Shown: piece after piece, positions 18,254-26,544 of the stretch
How the letters are laid out: each line of letters starts with the position of its first letter
Position numbering within the stretch: the stretch's first letter is position 1
Virus record (IMG/VR): IMGVR_UViG_3300031857_000091
Coordinates: 1-64,000 of that record
Direction: 5' to 3' (one strand)
Origin: a virus
Length of the DNA stretch: 64,000 nt
Notes under the pieces: generated by a model
The model's input: only the letters and a program-made list of their open reading frames with translations
Told to the model about the DNA's origin: nothing
The model's database searches: none
Position numbers and translations under genes: made by a program

Positions 18254-18579
18254 ACCGCTTAAACGAGAAACGCAAAATGGTTAACGAAAGAAAAGATAGC
18301 TTGTTTGATAATGCGATCGCTGACAAGCAAGAAGAATACCCAGAATACTCTAGAGTCACTATCAAAATGGAAGTAGGGATAGATTCTCGGGTACGAACTA
18401 TTTGTTCAAATGAAAAGCTAAGTAAAGAAGCTTTTATCGAGGCTACCTGTGATTGGCTCTTGGATAAGCCGGAAATTATAGAAGAAATTTTATTACTGGC
18501 AAGAAAAAAGGCTTTTTACAGGAAGCAAGTAGGAACTAAGCGCAGGGCTAAAACAATGGTGCAAAAATTCTGCGAGTAA
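18235..18579 (+). CDS. ParB-like small partition partner
   Basis: 114 residues, highly charged. The N-terminal 30 residues are a basic arm and the middle (RVTIKMEVGIDSRVRTICSN) has a strand-helix pattern compatible with a ribbon-helix-helix centromere-binding protein, ending in a basic tail. The role rests on position: directly downstream of and overlapping parA, and upstream of the repeat array. In type Ib systems the small partner binds direct repeats and stimulates ParA. Sequence similarity alone would not settle it. Confidence 0.6.
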   Translation: MSDSALNRLNEKRKMVNERKDSLFDNAIADKQEEYPEYSRVTIKMEVGIDSRVRTICSNEKLSKEAFIEATCDWLLDKPEIIEEILLLARKKAFYRKQVGTKRRAKTMVQKFCE

Positions 18580-18600
18580 CAAACCAAGTCCAAAACTCTT

Positions 18601-18627
18601 CGCTCTTTAATTAGAGCGATTTTTTAT
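18601..18627 (+). terminator. Intrinsic terminator of the parAB operon
   Basis: CGCTCT-ttaatt-AGAGCG followed by ATTTTTTATT about 20 bases after the stop codon. Confidence 0.88.
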
Positions 18628-18665
18628 TAATAAATATATATGTAATTATACCCTAAAATCTTTGA

Positions 18666-19159
18666 CGCATCCGTCAACCACGCAGGTTCTAGCTTGCTAC
18701 AAGTCTTGTTTTATTTTTAAACGCATTCTAATAGAAACTCTCAAACCCTTATAAAATAACAATTTTTAAAATTAGTAGTATAATAATTTTAAGCTTTTTA
18801 AACTTAAACGCATCCGTCAACCATGCAAATTTCAGCCTATTTTAACGTTATAATACAGCAGAACCTATCAAATTTAATAAAAAGCCGTTTCATCCCTTAA
18901 CCGTGCGGGTTTAAAGACTTTTTTACTAACCAATCACTAACATTAGCTGTCGGAAAAAGGTTAGGCAAAAATCGCTATCATCCCTTAACCATAATAGTTT
19001 TAACCTCTTTTCTACCCTTATCAAAAAACCGACACCCTCGCGCATCCGTCAACCATGCGGGTTTTAGGGGTTTAAAACTTTAGGTTACTTTAGCTTAATA
19101 GCTATCTTACTTTTGATATGCAAAAATTGCTATCATCCGTTAACCACAATACTTTTGGC
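18666..19159 (+). repeat. Six iteron-like direct repeats
   Basis: Copies begin near 18666, 18809, 18889, 18979, 19041 and 19134. The core is CATCCGTCAACCATGCGGG with a TTTTAG-type tail. Copies 1, 2 and 5 share CGCATCCGTCAACCA. Copies 3, 4 and 6 have CATCCSTTAACC-type cores, and copies 4 and 6 also share a CTAT prefix. Spacing varies from about 60 to 145 bp. All face the same way. They are candidates for binding sites of the ParB-like protein or a replication initiator. Confidence 0.85.
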
Positions 19160-19370
19160 AATTAGTAATATATTTGTGAGTGCTGTTTAAAAAACAAGAG
19201 GTAGGTAAAATTTTTACCCCCCCATCTATATATAAGAAGATATTTTTTTTAAACAAATAACTGGTTTATTTATTTCTAACTATCTGGTTTGGATGTTTAA
19301 AAAAAATTAATAAATTCCGGAGTGCGCGCAAATGCGCGAGAGCGTGTTTATTTTTTTTTCGGATTGGAAA

Positions 19371-19445
19371 CCTAACAGCCAGGCGACCGCAAGTCTCAGG
19401 ATGAGGGAAACTACCGATAGCAGTTGGATTTGAGTAATTTTCTCT
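19371..19445 (+). ncRNA. Candidate structured RNA (unassigned)
   Basis: A GC-richer block in AT-rich DNA, rich in GAAA/GGAAA and short complementary segments (CCT...AGG, CTC-aggat-GAG, CTACCGATAG). It does not encode a plausible peptide. One segment (CAGCCAGGCGACCGC) faintly recalls a cobalamin-riboswitch B12 box, but the remaining conserved parts are missing, so no family is assigned. Confidence 0.25.
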
Positions 19446-19729
19446 TTAGCCGGAAATAGTTTGTTTTTTTATTTAGCCTAAAAGTTTTGCTCCAGAGGGC
19501 GCGTGAGGCTCGAAAAAATGGATAAATGAATAATCCTATTAACTGGGTAGTAAAGTGTCTAGAATTTGACGCTAGAGGTCTCTGAGAGAATATTTGCTAT
19601 TGAGTAGGGGTGTACCCAAACAGAAAAATATCAAGCCTAACTTGCTGTAGCAAAAATATGTTTAATTAATAAAACATTTAAAAAATTAGCAAAAAGCTTA
19701 TCAGTTATGGATTGCAGTCATGTTAACAA

Positions 19730-19794
19730 TTGTCCCTCGCACCGTATTACTTTAAAGTATACTTGTCCCTCGCGTCGTATTGCGTTAAATGTAT
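19730..19794 (+). repeat. Two direct repeats upstream of the exonuclease gene
   Basis: TTGTCCCTCGCACCGTATTA and TTGTCCCTCGCGTCGTATTG, each followed by a TTTAAAGTAT-like tail, start at 19730 and 19763 (33-bp period). Tandem sites at this distance upstream of a gene suggest an operator. Confidence 0.75.
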
Positions 19795-19812
19795 AGATAG
19801 TTGTAATAAAAT

Positions 19813-19862
19813 TTGTCTGGTAAAAATTGATTAAATTAATAAATTGCCAGACAATTTTTTTA
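19813..19862 (+). terminator. Terminator-like hairpin before the exonuclease gene
   Basis: TTGTCTGG and CCAGACAA pair across a 26-base AT-rich loop and are followed by seven T residues. It lies between the tandem repeats and the start codon at 19905, so it could be an attenuator for the downstream gene or the terminator of a short upstream RNA. Confidence 0.55.
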
Positions 19863-19904
19863 AAAATTACTGTTAAGCTAAGAGACAAAATCAACATAAT
19901 TTTA

Positions 19905-20612
19905 ATGAAGAATAAAACAAAGTTAAAAGACGGTGACCATGTCTGGGAAGAATGGGGAAGGGGGTATTACTTTGAAGATAATATATATCCCGGCATTAGT
20001 TCTATTTTGTCTAAGACTATGCCCGAATCAAAGAAAAAGGCTTTAGCTAGTTGGAGAGCAAGAGTCGGAGATGCAGTCGCTGAAGAAATCTGTAATGAAG
20101 CTCGAAGCACTGGTACTCGGTGGCATAATTTCCTAGATTCATTTGCCAAAAAAGACTATATTTCGGCACAAAGAATACTGTTTCCTGATACTGATGTGCA
20201 GGATTATTATGCTCAAGCTAAAGATTTTTTGTTGAAATTTGCTTCAACAACATCAGATGTTTTAACGGAATTGCCTATATATAGCCATAAGCATGGTTAT
20301 GCGGGTACTTTCGATTGCATGGTTACAGCTGGTGGAAAAAAAATACTGCTTGACTGGAAAACGTCTATGAAAAAAAAGAAGCGGGAATGGATAGATGATT
20401 ATTTTCTTCAAGTAGCAGCCTATGCTCATGCACTGAGAGAAACAAAGGGCATAGCTGTTGACCGAGCTTCTATAGTTATTTTCTACTCTTTTCAAGAGCC
20501 AGATATTTATAAGCTCAGCAAAGATGACCTTACTGAGCAATTTGAGATATTTAAAGAGCGGTTAAAGTTGTTCTATGAATTATTTCCGTCGTCAACGCCT
20601 ATACTAAGCTAG
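19905..20612 (+). CDS. PD-(D/E)XK exonuclease (RecB/Cas4-like fold)
   Basis: 235 residues. The nuclease core is visible: Glu/His-rich GTRWHNFLDSF near 70-80, Asp137 in GTFDCMV, Asp150-X-Lys152 in LLDWKTS, and Gln169 in YFLQVAAYAHAL, the DWKTS...Q..AY pattern of RecB-type nucleases. Proteins like this act in phage recombination and DNA processing. The start is taken as the ATG at 19905, because an upstream extension would be read through a terminator-like hairpin. It is convergent with the tail gene that follows and overlaps it by four bases. Confidence 0.85.
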   Translation: MKNKTKLKDGDHVWEEWGRGYYFEDNIYPGISSILSKTMPESKKKALASWRARVGDAVAEEICNEARSTGTRWHNFLDSFAKKDYISAQRILFPDTDVQDYYAQAKDFLLKFASTTSDVLTELPIYSHKHGYAGTFDCMVTAGGKKILLDWKTSMKKKKREWIDDYFLQVAAYAHALRETKGIAVDRASIVIFYSFQEPDIYKLSKDDLTEQFEIFKERLKLFYELFPSSTPILS

Positions 20613-22975
20613 GCAAAAATTGACGATCGCCCGTTAGAGCCATTGACATCATTCCGTCTATAGCGAGTCATTGAAACTGATTGTGTAGGTATTGCAGATA
20701 GAGAGAGAGTCATTTCATCAGGACAATAGTATAACCCATCCTGTAGCTGTTTTAAGTTATAGGAAATGTTAGTAATAATATATTCTTGCCCGTCTACCGT
20801 ACATTTAACCCCTTCCTTAAGAACTTTATAGTAACGGAAAAACATTACTCTAATTTGAGTTGTATGGACATCCATTGACTTTTTAATTAGAGAGTTTAAG
20901 GCAGCTTTTTTGCCATCATTAGGAGTCACTGCACCACTAAAACTAACTGAAGAATAAGGAACGGGACTATTAAAATCGCTTCCACTACTTGAGACTGCGG
21001 TGGGAGTGTTATTAGGCTCTTCGGATTCTTCTGGAATGCTTCTCAAAAAATATCTGTAAGTTCTATCTTCTGCATACCCACTGGGTAAATCTATACTTTC
21101 TCTATCAGGGTCAGGTAACTTGGTGTGCACCGAAGGGCGGCCGCTGTACTGAGTGGAACTTCCAATCATAATTGAAGATGATGAATGATCGCCTTCAACA
21201 GAATGAGAATAATCTGTAGTGGTAAATAATTCTGGAGTTTTTTTATCAGCTCCTACAGCTTGAGGGATTAGTATCTGTGTTTGACTGGAGTCTTTTCTCT
21301 CTTTATGGGCAATCAGTGGTGGGTAGGGAGACCCAGGGTCATTTGGATCGTCTTTGGGATTCGGTTGTAATTCTTGTATATTAGAATAGGATGATGTGTT
21401 ATAAACAAATTTATTAGGAGCACTATTTCTGGGTATTTCTATATCATCGTAATAATCTGCCATATCTGCCAATAAATACCCAGTCCTTTCAAAAATATTG
21501 TACCTAAATAATGGTGGAGAGCTAGTACTGTTTATATCTGGGAAAACAGGGTTATCGCCTGCATATTGAATTGGATTATAGAAAGTATAGGCATTATATT
21601 CTCTGGCTTTAGCTTTCCATTCCGGAGGCGGTCCATTTTCTGTATTGGTGGTAGTAGTAGTAGTCGCTGAATTGTAAAAAGTATCAATCCACAGATTAGC
21701 AGCTTCGTAGTCTCCCGATTCTCTTTTTAATCTTCCTAGTTTCCATCCAGTTTTTCTGGAGCTAGTTAAATAGCCGTCTGAGTCATAGTAATACAAAGTA
21801 GTTGTTTGTTCGACCTGTTTCCAATAATTAGAAACAGATCCTACTGCGAAAGAATTAAAGTTTAAGGGCCATTTCCCCCCATTTTCTACCATTTCGTCGT
21901 AGGCTGCACCGTTTTCGGGAAGAGTAAACAGTTGAGAAGATACAAAAACATATCCCCAGATTTGTTCCTGTACTTCTAAGGGGTTTCCGTCTTTTTCTTT
22001 TATTATTCTTGCGGTTTTAGTTCTGCCTCCATTGTCAAACACATTGCCAGGGTCTTTGAGGTCATCAGCATAATTACTGAGTAATATTATTCCTTCTGAC
22101 CCGCCGGGATGCTGTAAACTTGCAAAGCTTGTGCAATTTTCATATTCATATCTAGTGGTAACTTCTCCTTCGTTTGAACTTTCCCCAGAAATGTCTTCTA
22201 GCTCTAGCTCGGTATTTTGATAGATGGGAATCTCTTTTACTGATACTTGCATGGTTTCATCAAGAATATAAATTCTATCTATTTCAATAGAACCTATTCC
22301 CGTAACCAAAGAAACTCCTCTAATTGTAGGCTCTGAATACATTAGACATTGATTGTCACTTAGTAACAAGGCTGCTTCTAATTCTGACCGAGGAGTTATT
22401 ATTACTTCGGAGTCAGGAGCAAAATATTTTGTATAAGCCGATTCTCCGATAGAGATTGGAGTAGATAGCCTTGATTGAACGCTTCTCCAAGTTATTCTAG
22501 TAGTTTCAGAAGAAAATCTAATGGGTATATCTAATTCATGCAATGGAGTTTCTGCCCCTCTCGGTGCGTGCTCTCCCGTTAATGAAAGAGTGACTGAATA
22601 GGCAGTTTCAACAGTCGATATATATTGAGTAATGGTGTAGCTAGAAATAATAAAGTTTATCTCCATTAATCTAACTGGGCTACCAATGGTAACAGATGGA
22701 GCATCGTAACTATAAAAAGTAGCTGTAGCTGAAGGGTGCTGATCTAACCCTCTACTAATTTGGATGTCGGTAAAGTCATAATCTCCTACTTCGTCTAGCT
22801 CTTTAACTTCTCGTAAAAGTAAAGCCGTGTTGTCAAAGTTTCCTGTAGGGACTGTAGCGATCGCCCCACCATTAAACTCAGGCTGTATTGTTATTAAAGC
22901 TCCTCCATAAGTTTCCGTCTCTGTTATAGTCTCTGGAGAAATATTTAAGGTACTGAAATCAATTATGGATGCCAT
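20609..22975 (-). CDS. Tail structural protein, probably baseplate hub
   Basis: 788 residues, mostly beta-rich, starting with a domain containing ISRGLDQHPSATATF and a later SLTGEHAPRG segment, as in hub proteins where a beta barrel carries the tail tip. The middle (about residues 420-700) is low in hydrophobicity and rich in Ser, Thr, Asn and Pro. The C-terminal GQEYIITNISYNLKQLQDG region resembles the end of hub-type proteins. The role is inferred from composition and pattern. It is directly followed in the operon by no other gene, and the 129-residue gene lies just upstream. Confidence 0.6.
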   Translation of the reverse strand: MASIIDFSTLNISPETITETETYGGALITIQPEFNGGAIATVPTGNFDNTALLLREVKELDEVGDYDFTDIQISRGLDQHPSATATFYSYDAPSVTIGSPVRLMEINFIISSYTITQYISTVETAYSVTLSLTGEHAPRGAETPLHELDIPIRFSSETTRITWRSVQSRLSTPISIGESAYTKYFAPDSEVIITPRSELEAALLLSDNQCLMYSEPTIRGVSLVTGIGSIEIDRIYILDETMQVSVKEIPIYQNTELELEDISGESSNEGEVTTRYEYENCTSFASLQHPGGSEGIILLSNYADDLKDPGNVFDNGGRTKTARIIKEKDGNPLEVQEQIWGYVFVSSQLFTLPENGAAYDEMVENGGKWPLNFNSFAVGSVSNYWKQVEQTTTLYYYDSDGYLTSSRKTGWKLGRLKRESGDYEAANLWIDTFYNSATTTTTTNTENGPPPEWKAKAREYNAYTFYNPIQYAGDNPVFPDINSTSSPPLFRYNIFERTGYLLADMADYYDDIEIPRNSAPNKFVYNTSSYSNIQELQPNPKDDPNDPGSPYPPLIAHKERKDSSQTQILIPQAVGADKKTPELFTTTDYSHSVEGDHSSSSIMIGSSTQYSGRPSVHTKLPDPDRESIDLPSGYAEDRTYRYFLRSIPEESEEPNNTPTAVSSSGSDFNSPVPYSSVSFSGAVTPNDGKKAALNSLIKKSMDVHTTQIRVMFFRYYKVLKEGVKCTVDGQEYIITNISYNLKQLQDGLYYCPDEMTLSLSAIPTQSVSMTRYRRNDVNGSNGRSSIFA

Positions 22976-23365
22976 CTACAGATTATATCTCCGAGTAACT
23001 TCAATTAGTTTAACTGTTGTCCCTTTGCTCAATGATTGATTTCCAATTCTTGCGCTACTACCTACTTGCTTAAGGTCAGCAATATACATTTGCCTAATAG
23101 TCATATCGCCATCATCTGGATTAATATAATCTTCTACGGTTAATCCAAGAGGAAATTGGTTTTCACTCATAGCCAGTAATCGAGTATAGATTGTCCTGCG
23201 ACCATCATTAACGGTTATCTCGCAACCAAATCTTTTTGGAAGTTTTAAGACTTGTACACTGCTACTCCCTGTAAATTGAATTTCTTCCCCTTCCCATATC
23301 TGGTTATAACCTCCTAACCATGGGATTAATTCTACATCTTCAACGACTATTTTATTAAAACTCAT
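22976..23365 (-). CDS. Hypothetical tail-associated protein
   Basis: 129 residues, beta-rich (GCEITVNDGRRTIYTRLLA). It abuts the hub-like gene with no gap, so the two are co-translated, and a role in the tail tip or as a hub partner is likely from context only. No family recognised. Confidence 0.7.
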   Translation of the reverse strand: MSFNKIVVEDVELIPWLGGYNQIWEGEEIQFTGSSSVQVLKLPKRFGCEITVNDGRRTIYTRLLAMSENQFPLGLTVEDYINPDDGDMTIRQMYIADLKQVGSSARIGNQSLSKGTTVKLIEVTRRYNL

Positions 23366-23446
23366 TTTAGTTAATTTTTAAGATTAGAAAATTAAAGTAT
23401 TATTTATCATGTTGACTTATTTAAACACAAACAATAAACAAAAAAT

Positions 23447-24634
23447 ATGGAAAACGCTTTTTTATTTGCAATACAGTGCGAGAAAAATGTTTTAATGGAC
23501 GCGGTTAAATTTGCTAGTGGGTTTATTGCTGCTAGACCTAGTCATCCTATCTTAGGGGGAATGCTATTTAAGGCTCAAGATGAATTCTTAGAAATAGAAT
23601 CAACGAATTTAGACCAGGGTTGCAAAATTAAAATACCTTGCACCACTACAATCAAGGGGGGAGTCGTTTTACCAGGAAAACAGTTAAACTCTCTACTTAA
23701 TAATCTAGTGGGAGATACTATTAGTATCTATTTAACTGAAGTAAATACTAAACAAGGCATAGTATCTAATAATGATTATATAGCAGTTATCCGTTGTGGT
23801 CAGCAAGAAGCAGCATTAGTAACTAGTTCTATCAATGAATATCCTGAGATTAACTATAGTGGAGAATCAAAATTAGAGATAGATGCCCAGTTATTTAGCT
23901 CTTCTATCCTAAAAACAATTCACTGTACTTCGTCAGATTCATCCAAGATGGTGCTATGTGGAATCAACATAGCATCTTCTCCACGCGGGTTAACTTTTTC
24001 TGCAACCAATGGACATTATCTGGCTACAGCAACTATCCCCGGTCATTACGAGCAGGGTATTAGCTTAACTGTTCCAGGTGTGTTTTTGTCTAGGGTGCAA
24101 AAATTGTTGAAAACTGCTGAAACATTGACTTTTGCTATTAAGGAGAATGATTTAATTGCTGAGTTAACTACTAATCTAGGTAAAGGAGGTATTGTCGATA
24201 TTGCATTATACTCTAGACTGCTGAATGGGAATTTCCCACAATGTGAGAAGCTAGTTCCAGCTACTTTTAAAAGAGAAGTTTTATTCTCTAAAGAACAGTT
24301 AGCCCAAGCTCTAAATTTAATTGGCTGTTGCGATAGCGATGATTCACGCACAGAATATACTTGCTCGTTTGAGATACAGGATGAACAGACAAAAATCACT
24401 AAGTCTGGCTCTTCGGTTTTAAATGTTTGTCAATTAACAAGCTCAACACTGTTAGTGGGAAATGGTTTAACTATTGGGTTCAATTACCTTTATTTTAAGA
24501 ATCATCTATCGGCTTTATCTAGCGATGACGTGGTACTGAAGTTTAACAATGAGCGTAGCCCTGTGATTATGCAAGGGCAAGATGAAGCTCTAGATTCCAC
24601 TCTTTTAATTATGCCAGTGCAGTTAAAATCATGA
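23447..24634 (+). CDS. dnaN: DNA polymerase III beta sliding clamp
   Basis: 395 residues, close to the bacterial clamp length (about 370). Features include SHPILGGMLF near residue 32, PGKQLNSLLNNL, the internal ATNGHYLATATIPG segment and a C-terminal LLIMPVQL that matches the conserved clamp end. It should form the ring that tethers the replicative polymerase to DNA. A phage-encoded clamp suggests that the phage redirects the host replisome or uses its own polymerase. It overlaps the next gene by an ATGA. Confidence 0.88.
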   Translation: MENAFLFAIQCEKNVLMDAVKFASGFIAARPSHPILGGMLFKAQDEFLEIESTNLDQGCKIKIPCTTTIKGGVVLPGKQLNSLLNNLVGDTISIYLTEVNTKQGIVSNNDYIAVIRCGQQEAALVTSSINEYPEINYSGESKLEIDAQLFSSSILKTIHCTSSDSSKMVLCGINIASSPRGLTFSATNGHYLATATIPGHYEQGISLTVPGVFLSRVQKLLKTAETLTFAIKENDLIAELTTNLGKGGIVDIALYSRLLNGNFPQCEKLVPATFKREVLFSKEQLAQALNLIGCCDSDDSRTEYTCSFEIQDEQTKITKSGSSVLNVCQLTSSTLLVGNGLTIGFNYLYFKNHLSALSSDDVVLKFNNERSPVIMQGQDEALDSTLLIMPVQLKS

Positions 24635-24924
24635 ACACTAGTGACTTACTTAATTGCAATTTAGCGATCGCTGTTCCATTGGCAACAAAGGAATACAAGC
24701 AATTCCCGGAAAAATGGGAGGCTGATAGGGAATTAATTGTTAGTTATGCTGATGTTTTTGCACATCAAGGTGATGAGTTGTTATTTTACCAAAAAGGGGT
24801 AAGCGGTCAACTATTTGTAAAATTAGCCAGAGCCTTGGCATGGGCATCTTTTTTGCCTGGTGGAGTTAGATTTAATGGTGTGCTATACGAGGCTAATTTA
24901 ACTAACATGAACAAATCTCTGTAA
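24631..24924 (+). CDS. Hypothetical protein downstream of dnaN
   Basis: 97 residues. It starts inside the dnaN stop (ATGA overlap), so it is translationally coupled to the clamp. The sequence has a GELLFYQKG-like middle and ends in a helix (KLARALAWASFLPGGV). No family recognised. Its 3' end overlaps the convergent nuclease gene by 23 bases. Confidence 0.65.
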   Translation: MNTSDLLNCNLAIAVPLATKEYKQFPEKWEADRELIVSYADVFAHQGDELLFYQKGVSGQLFVKLARALAWASFLPGGVRFNGVLYEANLTNMNKSL

Positions 24925-25192
24925 TCAATTCCACGTGCTCTGGTGTCAATTTAAACCATTCCCCACTAGGGCTGCACCGATGAAACATTAATAATCGATG
25001 CAGTCTTTTTTCTATGGCATGGGCATTAGCTACAGGAAAAACTTTAATTAGATGTAGCCTAGCATTATTCCCTGTTTGTAGTTGCTTTACTCTCTTCAAT
25101 GGGTTGTCAGAGATACCAATTTTGTAGATAGCTTCTGTGTTTTTCTGGATTAAATAAATATATTGAGGTTTAATCTCTGTTTGTTTTTTCAT
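24902..25192 (-). CDS. GIY-YIG-like (T5orf172/MUG113-type) nuclease domain protein
   Basis: 96 residues. The GIY-YIG-like core reads YIYLIQ...YKIGISDNPLKRVKQLQTGN, followed by ...AIEKRLHRLL...GEWFKL, the pattern of the short T5orf172-type domains. GIY-YIG proteins cut DNA with Tyr, Arg and Glu residues. The gene is small and encodes only that domain, so it may be a nicking or homing-type nuclease. It is transcribed on the opposite strand to its neighbours. Confidence 0.8.
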   Translation of the reverse strand: MKKQTEIKPQYIYLIQKNTEAIYKIGISDNPLKRVKQLQTGNNARLHLIKVFPVANAHAIEKRLHRLLMFHRCSPSGEWFKLTPEHVELITEICSC

Positions 25193-25220
25193 AAAATTGA
25201 CATGGTATTATAAGTAAATA

Positions 25221-25248
25221 CCCCTCGCGGTGAGCAAACACCCAGGGG
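25221..25248 (+). promoter_or_regulatory. Conserved 5' leader hairpin (copy 2)
   Basis: CCCCTCGCGGTG-agcaaa-CACCCAGGGG, the same hairpin as at 13021-13057 and 28008-28035. A candidate -10 (TATTAT) lies about nine bases before it. It precedes the 25279 gene. Confidence 0.75.
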
Positions 25249-25278
25249 TCATACATACTCATTAGCAAGTAATGCACT

Positions 25279-25587
25279 ATGACAAATTTAGCACAGAATA
25301 CCCAGGAGATTTGGCGCAAGATTATCGATCATTTAGAGCCACTTACAACTAGAGAGTTGTTAAAATATCAATGCACATTAATTGAGTTTGACGGTGAAAG
25401 CGCTCGTATTGGGATTAGTTCTGAAAACCTATTGAAACTAGTTCAAGGGAAACTGACTAATTTACAAGCAGCTTTTACCACTACTTTTCAACGTCAAATC
25501 AAAGTAACTCTAGAAGTAGCACCCATTGGGTTTGAAAAGAAAAATAACCTTCCTCCCCCCTTACCTTCTTCTGTAGCAACTGATTAA
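25279..25587 (+). CDS. DNA polymerase III tau C-terminal domain-like protein
   Basis: 102 residues. After the short MTNLAQ start the protein reads like the C-terminal region of cyanobacterial DnaX (tau): ...TRELLKYQCTLIEFDGE, then ARIGISSENLLKLVQGK and NLQAAFTTTFQRQIKVTLEV. The ATPase part is absent. It might bind polymerase or DnaB in place of host tau, which would fit a nearby phage clamp and a phage DnaB. The similarity is recalled by pattern, not searched. It shares its leader and first codons with two BRO genes. Confidence 0.55.
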   Translation: MTNLAQNTQEIWRKIIDHLEPLTTRELLKYQCTLIEFDGESARIGISSENLLKLVQGKLTNLQAAFTTTFQRQIKVTLEVAPIGFEKKNNLPPPLPSSVATD

Positions 25588-25591
25588 AGTA

Positions 25592-25657
25592 TTGAAACAC
25601 CTAGACTTATTCTCGGGAATCGGTGGCTTTAGTCGAGCTGCTGATTTTCTTGATTAG
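25592..25657 (+). pseudogene. C5-cytosine methyltransferase N-terminal remnant
   Basis: Twenty-one codons (plus a TAG stop) starting at a TTG match the start of C5-cytosine DNA methyltransferases (KHLDLFSGIGGFSRAA, motif I). The frame then meets TAG and the sequence beyond, although open for some 40 codons, has no methyltransferase motif. It follows the tau-like gene by four bases. This is the relic of a lost dcm-type gene. Confidence 0.75.
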
Positions 25658-25753
25658 AAACCCCAGGATGTAAATACTCCACAACAAGCTTATGTGGCGC
25701 TAAAAGTTTTAGACTTTTGGTTAAAGTGTGTTTTAAAAAATCTCAAAAAGTAC

Positions 25754-25782
25754 TTGACATTTTTAAAAGTGTCTGTTAACTT
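25754..25782 (+). promoter_or_regulatory. Promoter of the TTGACA/TTTTAAAA family
   Basis: TTGACA with a TTTTTAAAAGTGTC spacer of 17 bases and a weak -10 (TAACTT), preceded by AAGTAC. It faces the gene starting at 25815. Confidence 0.75.
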
Positions 25783-25814
25783 AGAGAAGTAAGCAAAACA
25801 AAGGAAAATAAGCC

Positions 25815-26534
25815 ATGGAATGTATTCAAATTATTGTCAAAATCGAGTCACAAGAAATCGTAAAACTTTTAAAAGAGAAAGGAAATGAGCTTGACAATCT
25901 TATTTCTTTGCATGGGCAGTACGCAACTTTCGCGGGAGATTCCACTTTTTCTTGGAAATGGTTAGCTGATAACCTTCTCTTCATGAACGATTGGTATGAT
26001 GCTGATTGCATCGAATTTCGTGAAGATAATGCTCTTATTGTAGCTGCTTTATGGCAGCATGATGGCGAAGAAGGTATTACCAAGTGGTATGCCTGCAATG
26101 GATGTAGCGACGATTTTATCGTTGACAACGAGTTTATTAGTAAAGTCATTGCAAAGATTTGGATTGAAGAAACGGATATAACTTATTTTAACTTTGACAG
26201 AACAAAATGGCTTAACGCGCGTGCTCAAAAAGCTAAGCCAGTTTCTAATAAAATTGATGTCCCTTCACGGGAACAAATTACAAGAGATTGGCTGGTGTCA
26301 TTGACTATTGCTGACTGGCAAGATTTGCTAAAGCAGCAAGTTGTCAAAACTAAGATACTAGATGACTGGGAAAATCCTATATTTAAAAAACTCCAGCTTG
26401 AGTATAAAGGATTATCTTATGAGTTTCCTAAATTGGCTTTACAAGCCATTGAAGAAGGTAAAGGATGGATTGGAGTTGAAGCTATCAAAGCCAAGCCCGT
26501 TCTCAGAGCAAAACCAGTATTAAATAAAAAATAG
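25815..26534 (+). CDS. Hypothetical protein
   Basis: 239 residues. The first 130 residues are acidic, with Trp-rich segments (FSWKWLADNLLFMNDWYDADC and CNGCSDDFIVDN), followed by a basic-acidic helical region and a C-terminal repeat of KAKPVLRAKPVLNKK. No family recognised. AAGGA precedes the ATG. It is the first gene of a two-gene unit with its own family promoter and a terminator after the second gene. Confidence 0.75.
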   Translation: MECIQIIVKIESQEIVKLLKEKGNELDNLISLHGQYATFAGDSTFSWKWLADNLLFMNDWYDADCIEFREDNALIVAALWQHDGEEGITKWYACNGCSDDFIVDNEFISKVIAKIWIEETDITYFNFDRTKWLNARAQKAKPVSNKIDVPSREQITRDWLVSLTIADWQDLLKQQVVKTKILDDWENPIFKKLQLEYKGLSYEFPKLALQAIEEGKGWIGVEAIKAKPVLRAKPVLNKK

Positions 26535-26544
26535 GAGAATAGAT

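Larger units (their letters stand above)
18628..19904. other. Repeat-rich non-coding region, candidate origin or centromere
   Basis: About 1.3 kb with no convincing gene. From left to right it holds six iteron-like repeats (18666-19159), an AT-rich stretch, a G/C-rich hairpin CGCGC-AAAT-GCGCG (19325-19338), a moderately GC-rich block (about 19360-19600) with several small palindromes such as GGGTGTACCC, two direct repeats (19730-19794) and a terminator-like hairpin (19813-19862). Iterons plus AT-rich DNA next to parAB is the layout of a plasmid origin or partition site. Confidence 0.55.

Noticed and set aside
19378-19420. Cobalamin riboswitch or group II intron fragment in the 19.4 kb block
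   Set aside because: Only a weak B12-box resemblance is seen; the remaining conserved parts and a downstream transport or synthesis gene are missing, and there is no domain V hairpin.
25657-25797. Continuation of the methyltransferase frame after the TAG
   Set aside because: The frame stays open for about 40 codons but none of the later C5-methyltransferase motifs is present, so it is not counted as part of a readable gene.
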